Source: Candidatus Kryptobacter tengchongensis (GTDB taxonomy: Bacteria > Bacteroidota > Ignavibacteria > Kryptoniales > Kryptoniaceae). From it: a stretch of 64,000 nt of DNA. The DNA lies in NCBI GenBank assembly GCA_001485605.1, contig FAON01000013.1, forward strand, positions 1 to 64,000, written 5' to 3'. The notes beneath the pieces were generated by a model that saw only the letters and a program-made list of their open reading frames with translations, was not told where the DNA came from and made no database searches. Each line of letters starts with the position of its first letter. Position 1 is the first letter of the stretch. Below, in pieces: positions 8,230-16,920 of the stretch. The position numbers were made by a program, and so were the translations under genes.

Positions 8230-9396
8230 ATGATGCAGAAAGAAAATGTTCTTATAACCTATAAAGATCCAGAAAGGGTGAAGATTTTGGAAAAGATGAT
8301 CAAAGAAACAGTTGAAAAAATTGGAAGGTCCTTAAGGATAATGGAGTTTTGCGGTGGGCATACGCATACCATAATGAAATATGGGATAGATCAAATTTTA
8401 AAAGGGTTTATACATTTTGTGCATGGTCCGGGGTGTCCTGTATGTGTTTTACCAATGCAAAGAGTTGACCTTGCTATAGAACTTGCTAAACAAAAAGATG
8501 TTATTTTGTGTACTTATGGCGATGTTCTTAGGGTTCCCGGGTCAAATAGAAAAAGTTTGCTTAATTTAAAAGCGGAGGGAAGCGATGTAAGGATGTTTTA
8601 TTCTTGTCTTGATGCAATAAAAGTGGCGCAGAATAATCCTGATAAGCAAGTGATATTTTTTGCTATAGGATTTGAAACTACAACACCTCAAACCGCCCTT
8701 TTAATACTAAAAGCAAAAGATCTTGGTCTTAAAAATCTTTCCGTTGTATCAAATCATGTTATAACTCCGGCTGCAATACAACATATCCTCAACGCTCCTG
8801 AGGTAAGAGAAGTTGGTAGTATTGATATAGATGGTTTTATAGGTCCAGGGCATGTAAGCACCATAATTGGCACAAGACCGTATGAATATTTCGCAGAGGA
8901 ATTCTTAAAACCAGTTGTTATATCTGGCTTTGAACCTTTAGATATAATGATCTCTGTTTACATGATAGCTAAACAAATTGAAAAAAGAAAGGCATTTGTG
9001 GAAAACCAATATGTAAGATTTGTGACTAGGGAGGGAAATATCAAAGCACAAAAACTTGTAGCTGAGGTATTTGAATTGAGAAAAGAGTTTGAATGGAGAG
9101 GATTGGGCATAATTCCTTATAGCGCTTTGAAGATAAAAAAGAAATACTCTGATTTTGATGCAGAAGAAAGGTTTAAGGTTGAAGTTCCGCCACCGAAGGA
9201 ACATCCAGCTTGTATATGTGGAAAAGTAATCAGAGGTGTAGCTCTTCCTTTTGAATGTAAACTTTTTGGAAAAGTTTGTACGCCATCAAATCCCTATGGT
9301 TCATGTATGGTTTCATCAGAGGGTGCATGTGCAGCTTATTACAATTATAGAGGTACAATTTTAAATGAGGATACTCTTTCTGTGCCATCGGTTTAA
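8230..9396 (+). CDS. hypD: NiFe-hydrogenase maturation protein HypD
   Basis: HypD is the scaffold on which HypC/HypE/HypF build the Fe(CN)2CO unit of NiFe hydrogenase. All family motifs are present in this 388-residue protein: FCGGHTHTIMKYG, GPGCPVCVLP, CTYGDVLRVPGS, GFETTTPQTA, GPGHVSTIIG and SGFEPLDI. A C-terminal Cys set (ACICG, FECKLFGKVC, GSCMV) holds the [4Fe-4S] cluster. The gene starts one base after rfbC and overlaps hypX by 32 bp. No hypABCEF or hydrogenase structural genes are in the window, so its partners are elsewhere. ATG 8230 and ATG 8233 are both possible starts. Confidence 0.96.
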   Translation: MMQKENVLITYKDPERVKILEKMIKETVEKIGRSLRIMEFCGGHTHTIMKYGIDQILKGFIHFVHGPGCPVCVLPMQRVDLAIELAKQKDVILCTYGDVLRVPGSNRKSLLNLKAEGSDVRMFYSCLDAIKVAQNNPDKQVIFFAIGFETTTPQTALLILKAKDLGLKNLSVVSNHVITPAAIQHILNAPEVREVGSIDIDGFIGPGHVSTIIGTRPYEYFAEEFLKPVVISGFEPLDIMISVYMIAKQIEKRKAFVENQYVRFVTREGNIKAQKLVAEVFELRKEFEWRGLGIIPYSALKIKKKYSDFDAEERFKVEVPPPKEHPACICGKVIRGVALPFECKLFGKVCTPSNPYGSCMVSSEGACAAYYNYRGTILNEDTLSVPSV

Positions 9397-11053
9397 CTCG
9401 TTGTCTCAGCGACTTTACTGTGAGCTAGCTGAAAGAGGTCATGAGGTATCTATAGAGCTTGATGTCCATCCAGAACTTATGATAGAGGCAGTAAATCTTT
9501 ACAAGCCAGATATAGTGATTGCACCTTTCCTTAAGAGAAAAATCCCAAAAGAGGTATGGCAAAAATATACTACCTTGATCATTCACCCTGGACCACCTGG
9601 AGATAGAGGTCCAAACGCGCTTGATTGGGCTATTCTGGAGAAAAAACAGCTTTGGGGTGTAACGGTGCTTGAGGCAAGCGAAGAATATGATGCTGGGGAT
9701 ATTTATTCGTATAGGATATTTCCAGTCAGATTTGCAAAAAAATCAAGTATTTATAGACTTGAAGTGACAGAATCAGCTGTTGAATGTATACTTGAGACAT
9801 TGGAGAAATTTGAGTCTGGTAAAATTGATAAATTTCCACAAGATAACGCTGTATTTAATCCAGTAGTGCCGAAAGATTTCAGAAGAATTAACTGGGAAAA
9901 AGATAACACTGATGATGTGTTAAGAAAAATCTACGCATCCGATGGTCAACCTGGAGCTATTGCAAACATTCTCGGGACTGATTATTATTTATTCAACGTC
10001 TATCGTGAAGATTATTTGAAAGGTAAGCCAGGGCAGTTAATAGCTCAAAGGGATGAGGCTGTTTGCATAGGCACAAAAGATGGTGCGGTATGGATAACTT
10101 ATATGCGGAGTGAAGAGAAAAATTCAATTAAATTGCCAGCTATAAGAGTTTTGCCTAAATCCATTAGTGAGACTTTAAAAGAAGAACCATTAAAAGCATG
10201 GGAAAGTGTAAGTTTTGAAACCTATAGAGAAATATCTTATGAAGAATCCAAAGGGATCGCATATATAAAGTTCTATTTTTATAACGGGGCAATGTCCACG
10301 GAACAATGTTATCGTCTCCAAGAAGTTGTTAAATACGCGAAAAATAAGCCTGTTAAAGCAATTGTACTACTTGGGAATGAAGATTTCTTTTCCAATGGTA
10401 TGAATCTTAACACCATTGAAGCATCTGAAAGTCCGGCTGACGAATCGTGGAGAAATATAAACGCTATGGACGATTTATGTGAGGAGATATTAACCACAAA
10501 TGATAAGTTAACAGTAGCTGGTTTGATTGGAAATGCTGGAGCAGGGGGTGTGTTTTTGGGTTTAACTTGTGATTTTGTTTTTGCACGAGAAGGTGTGGTT
10601 TTAAATCCACACTATAAGAACATTGGAAATCTTTATGGCTCTGAATTTTGGACATATACATTACCTAAAAGAGTAGGATGGGAAAAGGGAAAAGAGATAA
10701 TGGAGAATCGCATGCCTATAAGCTCAAACAAAGCCGCTAAATTGGGACTCATAGATGGAACTTTTGCGAAAACACCGGAGGAATTTATAGAAAGGTTGAA
10801 AATAATGCTTGAAACATTTATAAATTCTCCTGATTATAGCGATTTCATCTCAAAAAAGAGAGAAGAAAGAGAAAAAGAATGGGCTGTAAAGCCACTAAGA
10901 GCTTATAGGGAAGAGGAACTTGAAAGGATGAAGCTTAATTTTTATGGTTTTGATACCAGTTATCATATTGCGAGATATTACTTTGTAAGGCGGTTTTTAC
11001 CTTTCCGAACACCCCCTTACCTTGCTGTACACCGCAGGAGAGTTTTATTATAA
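9365..11053 (+). CDS. hypX: Hydrogenase maturation factor HypX (formyltransferase-crotonase fusion)
   Basis: A 562-residue two-domain protein. Residues 1-~280 resemble methionyl-tRNA/10-formyl-THF formyltransferases, with IIHPGPPGDRGPNALDW near residue 72. Residues ~290-540 are an enoyl-CoA-hydratase/crotonase-like domain (ILLGNEDFFSNGMN-type loop, GNAGAGGVFLGLTCDFVFA). HypX makes the CO ligand of NiFe hydrogenase from the formyl group of 10-formyl-THF and is known mainly from organisms maturing hydrogenase in the presence of oxygen. Its start lies inside hypD in another frame (32-bp overlap), so the two are co-translated and probably work at the same step. AGAGG is visible about 12 bases ahead of the ATG. 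Confidence 0.9.
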   Translation: MRILFLCHRFNSLSQRLYCELAERGHEVSIELDVHPELMIEAVNLYKPDIVIAPFLKRKIPKEVWQKYTTLIIHPGPPGDRGPNALDWAILEKKQLWGVTVLEASEEYDAGDIYSYRIFPVRFAKKSSIYRLEVTESAVECILETLEKFESGKIDKFPQDNAVFNPVVPKDFRRINWEKDNTDDVLRKIYASDGQPGAIANILGTDYYLFNVYREDYLKGKPGQLIAQRDEAVCIGTKDGAVWITYMRSEEKNSIKLPAIRVLPKSISETLKEEPLKAWESVSFETYREISYEESKGIAYIKFYFYNGAMSTEQCYRLQEVVKYAKNKPVKAIVLLGNEDFFSNGMNLNTIEASESPADESWRNINAMDDLCEEILTTNDKLTVAGLIGNAGAGGVFLGLTCDFVFAREGVVLNPHYKNIGNLYGSEFWTYTLPKRVGWEKGKEIMENRMPISSNKAAKLGLIDGTFAKTPEEFIERLKIMLETFINSPDYSDFISKKREEREKEWAVKPLRAYREEELERMKLNFYGFDTSYHIARYYFVRRFLPFRTPPYLAVHRRRVLL

Positions 11054-11088
11054 AAGTTTATAATTAAAACAAAATTGGAAAAGCAAAA

Positions 11089-12030
11089 TTGGCAAGGGTT
11101 GTAATAACGGGTGGAGCTGGATTTATTGGGTCGCATTTATGTGATAGATTTATTGCTGAAGGCGATGAAGTTATTTGCCTTGACAATCTTATTACAGGAA
11201 ACCTTGATAACATTGCTCATCTTTTCGGTCATCCAAAGTTTAAGTTTATAAAATATGATGTCACCGAATTTCTTTATGTTCCGGGTGATGTTCACTTCAT
11301 TTTACATTTTGCATCTCCTGCAAGTCCAATGGACTATGTTAAGTATCCTATTCAAACGCTAAAAGTTGGAGCACTTGGAACCCATAAAGCATTGGGACTT
11401 GCGAAGGCAAAGGGTGCAAGGTTTCTTCTCGCATCAACAAGCGAAGTTTATGGTGATCCGCTTGTACACCCACAAAGTGAGGAATATTGGGGTAATGTTA
11501 ACCCAATTGGAATACGGGGTGTGTATGATGAGGCAAAGAGATTTGCAGAAGCTATGACAATGGCATATCACAGATACCATGGACTTGACACAAGGATCGC
11601 GAGAATTTTCAATACCTATGGTCCAAGAATGAGAATTGACGATGGAAGAGCTATCCCTGCATTTATGACCCAAGCACTTAAAGGTGAGGATATAACCGTT
11701 TTTGGTGATGGAAGCCAAACAAGAAGCATCTGCTATATTGATGATCTTGTTGATGGGATTTTTAAACTCTTGATGTCTGATTATGTTTATCCGATAAATC
11801 TTGGAAATCCAGATGAGGTGACAATTCTTGAACTTGCTAAAGAGATAAAAGAACTTGCTGGAAGCAAAAGTAAAATTGTTTTTAAACCACTCCCACCGGA
11901 TGATCCAAAGGTAAGAAGACCTGATATAACAAGAGCAAAAGAGATCCTCGGCTGGGAACCAAAAATACCTAGAAAGGAAGGGTTGAAAAGGACACTTGAA
12001 TACTTTAAACAAAAACTCGGGATATGGTGA
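11089..12030 (+). CDS. UDP-glucuronate decarboxylase (UDP-xylose synthase) type SDR
   Basis: A 313-residue extended short-chain dehydrogenase. It has [10 protein letters not shown] at residues 7-16, the Tyr146-x3-Lys150 pair in [25 protein letters not shown], and [21 protein letters not shown], a signature of UDP-glucuronate decarboxylases. It would convert UDP-glucuronate from the dehydrogenase at 6254 to UDP-xylose. The only reasonable start is TTG 11089, as no in-frame ATG or GTG precedes the nucleotide-binding motif. A dTDP-glucose 4,6-dehydratase or UDP-galactose epimerase is less likely given the motif set. The next gene starts inside its last codons. Confidence 0.85.
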   Translation: MARVVITGGAGFIGSHLCDRFIAEGDEVICLDNLITGNLDNIAHLFGHPKFKFIKYDVTEFLYVPGDVHFILHFASPASPMDYVKYPIQTLKVGALGTHKALGLAKAKGARFLLASTSEVYGDPLVHPQSEEYWGNVNPIGIRGVYDEAKRFAEAMTMAYHRYHGLDTRIARIFNTYGPRMRIDDGRAIPAFMTQALKGEDITVFGDGSQTRSICYIDDLVDGIFKLLMSDYVYPINLGNPDEVTILELAKEIKELAGSKSKIVFKPLPPDDPKVRRPDITRAKEILGWEPKIPRKEGLKRTLEYFKQKLGIW

Positions 12031-12422
12031 AAGATTTTGGAGAGGATAAGGTTATTCATTTGATGAAAGGTAAGAGAAGATATATAACTATCTTACCTTA
12101 TGAGGAATTCAAAAGGATGAAAGATAATGTGAAAAGTTTTGAAAAAATTATTGATAAACAGATTAAAAAGAGGGGTGAATTTGATTTGAGGTTTACTGAA
12201 AATTTGCTCGTTGAAATTCTTGATTTATTTAAAGGTAACCTTGAAGAAGTTTATAAATTCATTGAAAAACTTGAAGAGTTGAAGCTTAAGCCAATTCCTG
12301 TTGAAAGTAAAAAAATAGGTTCAAGCATATACGAAATTCTTCTCAATAATGTAGTTTTAACTTACCGAGTGAATAAGCAGAAAAAACTTCTTACAGTGTT
12401 GAAGGTTGAAAGGGGAACTTAA
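12024..12422 (+). CDS. Conserved-looking small protein of unknown function coupled to the decarboxylase gene
   Basis: A 132-residue basic protein that I do not recognise. The N-terminus has [16 protein letters not shown], reminiscent of an antitoxin-like strand-helix start. The centre (residues ~45-95) is helical and charged. The C-terminus, [20 protein letters not shown], followed by LLTVLKVER, has the strand pattern of RelE/ParE-type folds. A fused antitoxin-toxin is only a guess. The ATG at 12024 overlaps the upstream stop (ATGGTGA), so it is translated with the UDP-glucuronate decarboxylase. No signal peptide or membrane segment is present. Confidence 0.6.
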   Translation: MVKDFGEDKVIHLMKGKRRYITILPYEEFKRMKDNVKSFEKIIDKQIKKRGEFDLRFTENLLVEILDLFKGNLEEVYKFIEKLEELKLKPIPVESKKIGSSIYEILLNNVVLTYRVNKQKKLLTVLKVERGT

Positions 12423-12932
12423 AATTTACCATTTGCTAATGGTAGCAAAGAAATTTAGCCTTGGAGAGCCGTAACAATAAACTTCTTTTCGTGCCGTGGG
12501 AATTGTATAGATACGGCGATTTTCGGTGAAGTGATTTCTTTAGAGGTCCTTAGGACCTTTTTGAAAAAGTAAAATTAAATCCACTCTCAAAGGGATCGCT
12601 TCGCCGAAAATTGCAGATATAGACAAACTTAAACGAATTTCCTCGGCGAAGCGATCCTCCAAAGGAGTCCTCAGAACCTTTGCGAAAAGATTTTTCAACA
12701 TACCCAAAAGTCATCTCCTCACCTTTTCTCTAATGGATGTTATGTAAACTTGCCCTAAAAAGACTTCGTTAATTCTTCCCCTTTGCTGATTTTATGTTTA
12801 AAAAATCCCAATGAAGCGAAAACCTTAAGAAATTTTGAAATTTGTTTCCTTCTTTTTAAATTTTTATTGGAACTTTCAAGGATGTATTAACTGTTAATTA
12901 AATTTGGATTTCGTCATCGTTCTTTGAAATTT
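12423..12932. other. 510-bp intergenic region with diverged repeats upstream of tmRNA
   Basis: No gene was found. The first half carries two diverged direct copies and a perfect inverted repeat (listed separately). The second half (about 12,720-12,932) is AT-rich and presumably contains the tmRNA promoter, although I could not identify convincing boxes. Confidence 0.5.
12523..12690. repeat. Two diverged direct copies plus a 14-bp perfect inverted repeat
   Basis: Copy A (12523-12569) reads TCGGTGAAGTGATTTC...AGGTCC TTA GGACCT TTTTGAAAA. Copy B (12643-12690) reads TCGGCGAAGCGATCCTCC...AGTCCTCAGAACCTTTGCGAAAA. They are clearly related but diverged. Between them GATCGCTTCGCCGA (12594-12607) is the exact reverse complement of TCGGCGAAGCGATC (12643-12656). 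Copy A also contains the palindrome AGGTCC-TTA-GGACCT. This looks like an old dispersed-repeat (REP/MITE-like) insertion rather than a gene. Confidence 0.6.
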
Positions 12933-13296
12933 GGGGGTGGCGTGGTTTCGACGGGAGCCACGGGCACTTAAAACTGCACGCCGTGCTTTTGCCGTGTGCA
13001 CGTTAAATAAACGGCGAAAAATAAGTGCCAACTATTCATATGCCTTGGCTGCCTAAAAATCAATGGCAGCCCGTCCTTTATAACTTGTGCCTGTCCAGGT
13101 TATAAAGGGCGTGGAAAAAGACAGGCTCACGCTATCTCTCTTCTCGGAGGAGATGGCGTGAACAAAAATTCCGAGATAGTCCCGCTATCTTAGGTGCCTG
13201 TCCCTAAAGGCGGGGCGAAATTTTAAAGACAGGCTAAGCGTGTAGATGTTTTAAGTGTCTGGCTTCCGGACCCGGGTTCGACTCCCGGCACCTCCA
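12933..13296 (+). ncRNA. ssrA: Transfer-messenger RNA (tmRNA)
   Basis: The 5' end GGGGGTGGCGTGGTTTCGACGG and the 3' T-arm GGGTTCGACTCCCGG are diagnostic of tmRNA. The acceptor stem pairs GGGGGTG (12933-12939) with CACCTCC (13289-13295), including one G-U, and A13296 is the discriminator. The 3' CCA is not encoded (the gene continues CTC), so it must be added after transcription. Several pseudoknot-like G/C-rich inverted segments lie between, such as TATAACTTG...CAGGTTATA at about 13080-13105. tmRNA with SmpB rescues stalled ribosomes. Confidence 0.95.
13027..13056 (+). other. tmRNA proteolysis-tag reading frame
   Basis: The frame GCC AAC TAT TCA TAT GCC TTG GCT GCC TAA encodes ANYSYALAA and stop. 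The ALAA end is the classic ClpXP degron, and NYSYALAA resembles the Chlorobi tag ADDYSYAMAA (recall). The exact resume codon is inferred to be GCC 13027 because it gives an alanine start; the upstream in-frame codons (…AAA ATA AGT) cannot be excluded. Confidence 0.75.
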
Positions 13297-13321
13297 CTCT
13301 CAAACTTCAATCCCAATTATC

Positions 13322-14161
13322 TTACTTTTCAAGTATCAACTTTAAAATTTGAACTATCTTATTTTTTAACTCCTTCCTGTGTACAATAAGATCAATAAAA
13401 CCATGCTCAAGTAGAAATTCGGATCTTTGAAATCCTTCCGGCAAATCTTTACCTGTTGCCTGTTTTATTACCCTTGGTCCTGCAAAGCCAATTAAAGCGC
13501 CAGGTTCAGCTATATTTATATCCCCAAGCATGGCGTAACTTGCTGTTACTCCGCCCGTTGTTGGATCTGTCAAAACAGATATATACGGTATCTTTGCAGA
13601 GGATAATTTTGTAAGCATTGCTGATGTTTTCGCCATTTGCATTAGTGAAAGAGCACTTTCCATCATTCTTGCACCACCACTGGACGAAACTATTATAAGT
13701 GGATTCCTCAGTTTATATGCTCTCTCAATTGCCCTTGCAACCTTCTCCCCCACCACAGAACCCATACTCCCACCTATGAATCTAAAGTCCATTACGCCAA
13801 TCACAACTGATATTCCATTCATCTTACCTGTTCCTGTGATAATTGCCTCGTTTAAACCTGTCTTTTTCATTGCTTCTTTTAGTCGTTCTTTATATGGTTT
13901 CGTATCAACAAACGATAATACATCTACAGAGCGTAATTTTTTGTCAAACTCTTTAAATGTCCCTTTATCAATCAAAATATTAATATAGTCATAGCTTGTG
14001 ATTCTGAAATGATAATTGCACTTATGGCATGTCCATAAATTCAGTTCAAGCTGTGACTTGTGTATTATCTCCCCACACTGTTCACACTTTGTCCATAATC
14101 CTTCTGGTAATTCTTTTTTCTCACCCGAAATGTTCCCTGTTAATCTCTTGAACCAGGACAT
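13322..14161 (-). CDS. accD: Acetyl-CoA carboxylase carboxyltransferase subunit beta
   Basis: AccD forms the carboxyltransferase with AccA and makes malonyl-CoA for fatty acid synthesis. The 279-residue protein has the N-terminal zinc ribbon (Cys26, Cys29, Cys45, Cys48) and the crotonase-like core with [37 protein letters not shown] and [16 protein letters not shown]. It is the last gene of the leftward run that includes tsaB, tsaE and porX, with eight bases between its start and the tsaB stop. It converges on the tmRNA gene. Confidence 0.96.
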   Translation of the reverse strand: MSWFKRLTGNISGEKKELPEGLWTKCEQCGEIIHKSQLELNLWTCHKCNYHFRITSYDYINILIDKGTFKEFDKKLRSVDVLSFVDTKPYKERLKEAMKKTGLNEAIITGTGKMNGISVVIGVMDFRFIGGSMGSVVGEKVARAIERAYKLRNPLIIVSSSGGARMMESALSLMQMAKTSAMLTKLSSAKIPYISVLTDPTTGGVTASYAMLGDINIAEPGALIGFAGPRVIKQATGKDLPEGFQRSEFLLEHGFIDLIVHRKELKNKIVQILKLILEK

Positions 14162-14169
14162 TATTTTTC

Positions 14170-14865
14170 TTACTTTGTTTTTATTAGAAACTCTTTAACA
14201 TAGATTGGTTCTATAGTTTCTATATCCGAAAACTCGCCTCTTTGATATTTTTGCTCTGCAATTGTGGCGACATAAAAAGCATCGGTGCAGTTAATCTCAT
14301 CTTCAAGAAAGATCATTGTATCTTGACTATAAAATTTCTCCCTTAAAATTTCAACACCATCTCCGATAAATACTGTTAAGCCACTTATTTTTTTCTTAAT
14401 CTCATCAATTCCACCAGAAAGATAGTTACTTACCCTTACAAGTTGATCACTTTCGTATTTATAAAAGCTAAAGTAAAAGTCGCTTTGTTTAGCGTTTAAA
14501 ACCGCACAAACGAAAATTTCATTATGTATATAATTTTTAAGAATATTGCAAAATTGTTTTGCCCTTAAAGCAAGTGCATCAAGTGTTGGAACTGCTATCA
14601 AAGGTTTTCCCAAAACATAGCATAATCCTTTCGCCACACTTAAGCTTATCCTGAGTCCAGTGAACGATCCAGGACCAATTGATACCGCTATTGCTTTTAT
14701 ATCTTTTAATGTAATATTTATATTTTCCAGCGTTTGATTAATAATTAAAATTAGTTTTTCTGCGTGTAGCTGTTTGGTGTTTAATATATTTTTTGATTTT
14801 TGTTTTTCATTTTCAATAACGGATACGGAACAGATATCAGTTGATGTATCAATTGCCAAAATCAT
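14170..14865 (-). CDS. tsaB: tRNA threonylcarbamoyladenosine biosynthesis protein TsaB
   Basis: TsaB is the inactive ASKHA-fold partner of TsaD in t6A37 tRNA modification. The 231-residue protein begins [17 protein letters not shown] and has the signature [22 protein letters not shown] (shown here as two motifs, GPGSFTGLR and SVAKGL), with the C-terminal [11 protein letters not shown]. It overlaps tsaE by four bases (ATGA), so the two are translationally coupled and their products act in the same complex. Confidence 0.93.
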   Translation of the reverse strand: MILAIDTSTDICSVSVIENEKQKSKNILNTKQLHAEKLILIINQTLENINITLKDIKAIAVSIGPGSFTGLRISLSVAKGLCYVLGKPLIAVPTLDALALRAKQFCNILKNYIHNEIFVCAVLNAKQSDFYFSFYKYESDQLVRVSNYLSGGIDEIKKKISGLTVFIGDGVEILREKFYSQDTMIFLEDEINCTDAFYVATIAEQKYQRGEFSDIETIEPIYVKEFLIKTK

Positions 14866-15284
14866 AACTTAATAATTTCCACCTCCCTTTCATTTTCATA
14901 CCTTCCAAAATTAAGATATATCTCATATCTCTTTTTGGGTAAAATATCCTTTACTTTCTCCGCCCACTCTATCAACGATATTGCATCGTTATATATAAAC
15001 TCATGAAATCCTATTTCAATAAGCTCATCAAGCGAATTAATTCTATAAAGATCAAAATGATAAATAACCAGATCCCCCTCATATTTGTTCATTATAATAA
15101 AACTTGGGCTGTTAACTGTCTCCTTAACATTAAGTCCAAGGCATACACCCTGAACAAATTTTGTTTTTCCAGAGCCAAGTTCACCGTAAAGTGCAACAAC
15201 ATCCCCAGCCTTTAACATCTTTGCAAAATCTTTTCCAAGTTGTATTGTTTCAACCTCACTTTTAGTAATAAACTTGCCAATCAT
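14862..15284 (-). CDS. tsaE: tRNA threonylcarbamoyladenosine biosynthesis ATPase TsaE
   Basis: The ATPase of the TsaBDE t6A complex, 140 residues. The P-loop is GELGSGKT at residues 34-41. The family patches NSPSFIIMNKY, HFDLYRI and LIEWAEKV follow. The ATG directly follows the porX stop (TAA-ATG). Adjacency of tsaE and porX is common in Bacteroidota-type genomes, so this order is conserved rather than accidental. Confidence 0.94.
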   Translation of the reverse strand: MIGKFITKSEVETIQLGKDFAKMLKAGDVVALYGELGSGKTKFVQGVCLGLNVKETVNSPSFIIMNKYEGDLVIYHFDLYRINSLDELIEIGFHEFIYNDAISLIEWAEKVKDILPKKRYEIYLNFGRYENEREVEIIKL

Positions 15285-16856
15285 TTAAAGTTTTGGAGTG
15301 AGTTTTACAAGTGGGATTATCATTTCCTCAAGCGAAATACCACCATGTTGGAAAGTATCTTTATAAAGATTTAAATAATGGTGATAATCAGTCGGATATA
15401 CAAAATAATAATCTTCCTTTGCAATTATGTAATTTATAGCAACACCTCGTTTTGGAAGTTTATATTCCTCTGGTTTTTGGATAAGGATCGCCTCTTTCTC
15501 ATCACATCGTAAATTTCTTCCATACTTATATCTCAAATTCGTTGCTGCTTCTCTATCAGCGAAAACTTTAGAACCACGCAAAACTCTAATGCTACCGTGA
15601 TCAGTTGTAACAAATACAACAACATTTTTCATCTTTGAAAGCGTTTTTAACATTCTATAGAAAGATGAATAAACAAACCAAGTTCGTGTAACTCCACGAT
15701 ATGCTGATTCATCAAATGATAACTCTTTTATAACAGTTGAATCACTTCTACTATGAGCAAGCATATCAACAAAATTAACAACTATAGCAGTCAACTGCCC
15801 TTGAGCATAACTTGTTATATTTTGTTCAACCCCAAGTCCAAAATCAGGATCAATTATTTTAAAGTATCTTACCTTTGACTTCAACTTTATTTTTTTTCTT
15901 TGAAGTAAATCTTCGAGAAATTCCCTCTCATACTTGTTTCTACTTCTTTCTTCATCTTCATTACCTTCCCAAAGCTCGGGAAATCTTTTTTCTATCTCAA
16001 TTGGGAAAAGCCCACTGAAAATGGCGTTCCTTGAATATGGTGTTGCTGTCGGTAGAATTGAATAATAATATTGTCTCTCTACAATGAAATAATCGTGCAA
16101 CTCCCTCTCCATCATAATCCACTGGTCAAGGCGCATACAATCAACAACAAAAAACACAACATTTTTCCCATCCTCTATCTCTGGAATCAAATATCTCTCA
16201 ACTACATCAACTGATAACGTAGGTCGGTTTTCAGATTCAATCCATTCAGGATAATTTTTTTCAATATATTTCCCAAACTCAATATTACAACGTCTCTTTT
16301 GTTCAAAAAGCGATTCTCTTAAACCAAGTTCTGGATGTTCATCAAGTTCTATATCCCATTTCGTTAAGCGAAGATAAATTTCAATCCAATCCTGATAATC
16401 AAGTTCTGTCATCAAAGCATTTTCAATCGCACGAAATCCCTGCAAGTATTCTATCGTTAACTTCTCACTTGTTATTTTCTTTGCCTCAATAAATTTTTTA
16501 CATACCATTAATATCTGGCTTGGATTAACTGGTTTGGTAAGGTAATCACTTATTTTATACCCAATCGCATCTTCCATTAAGCTTTCTTCCTCATTTTTCG
16601 TAACCATAACAACAGGTATCCCAGGAAACAATTCTTTAATTTCAGAAAGGGTTTGCAACCCCCCCTTTCCAGGCATTATTTCATCAAGCAATATCAGATC
16701 AATATCTTTCCCCTTCTCCCTTAAAAACTCAATCGCATCATCTCCATTTGTAGCAATGGAAACATCATATCCCTTTTGTTCAAGAAACAATATATGTGAT
16801 CTCAAAAGTTCTATTTCATCATCTATCCAAAGTATATGTCCTTTTCTTTCTTTCAT
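15285..16856 (-). CDS. porX: T9SS response regulator PorX (receiver + PglZ-type phosphatase domain)
   Basis: PorX controls type IX secretion in Bacteroidota. The 523-residue protein has an N-terminal receiver domain with acidic Asp12/Asp13, phospho-acceptor Asp58 in LILLDEIMPG, Thr84 and Lys106 in YLTKP. A linker follows, then a PglZ/alkaline-phosphatase-superfamily domain (NVVFFVVDCMRLDQW near residue 233, VVFVTTDHGSIRV) that in PorX binds zinc and cleaves oligonucleotide-type substrates. No PorY kinase is present in the window. It sits directly upstream of tsaE, a conserved pairing. Its presence matches the T9SS cargo proteins nearby. Confidence 0.92.
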   Translation of the reverse strand: MKERKGHILWIDDEIELLRSHILFLEQKGYDVSIATNGDDAIEFLREKGKDIDLILLDEIMPGKGGLQTLSEIKELFPGIPVVMVTKNEEESLMEDAIGYKISDYLTKPVNPSQILMVCKKFIEAKKITSEKLTIEYLQGFRAIENALMTELDYQDWIEIYLRLTKWDIELDEHPELGLRESLFEQKRRCNIEFGKYIEKNYPEWIESENRPTLSVDVVERYLIPEIEDGKNVVFFVVDCMRLDQWIMMERELHDYFIVERQYYYSILPTATPYSRNAIFSGLFPIEIEKRFPELWEGNEDEERSRNKYEREFLEDLLQRKKIKLKSKVRYFKIIDPDFGLGVEQNITSYAQGQLTAIVVNFVDMLAHSRSDSTVIKELSFDESAYRGVTRTWFVYSSFYRMLKTLSKMKNVVVFVTTDHGSIRVLRGSKVFADREAATNLRYKYGRNLRCDEKEAILIQKPEEYKLPKRGVAINYIIAKEDYYFVYPTDYHHYLNLYKDTFQHGGISLEEMIIPLVKLTPKL

Positions 16857-16920
16857 TTTTTTACGCAGTTTTCTTTTTCAAATAAAAATTAAAAATCAAA
16901 AGCAAAATAAACAAACAGTG

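Noticed and set aside
8230-11053. Complete NiFe-hydrogenase locus
   Set aside because: Only hypD and hypX are present; no structural or other maturation genes lie in the window.
11434-12012. 192-codon open frame on the minus strand opposite the UDP-glucuronate decarboxylase
   Set aside because: It lies fully within a conserved gene; the composition is that of an antisense frame, rich in Cys, Ser and Ile without a domain.
13776-13988. Plus-strand open frame opposite accD
   Set aside because: Shadow of a conserved gene with no motif and no ribosome site.
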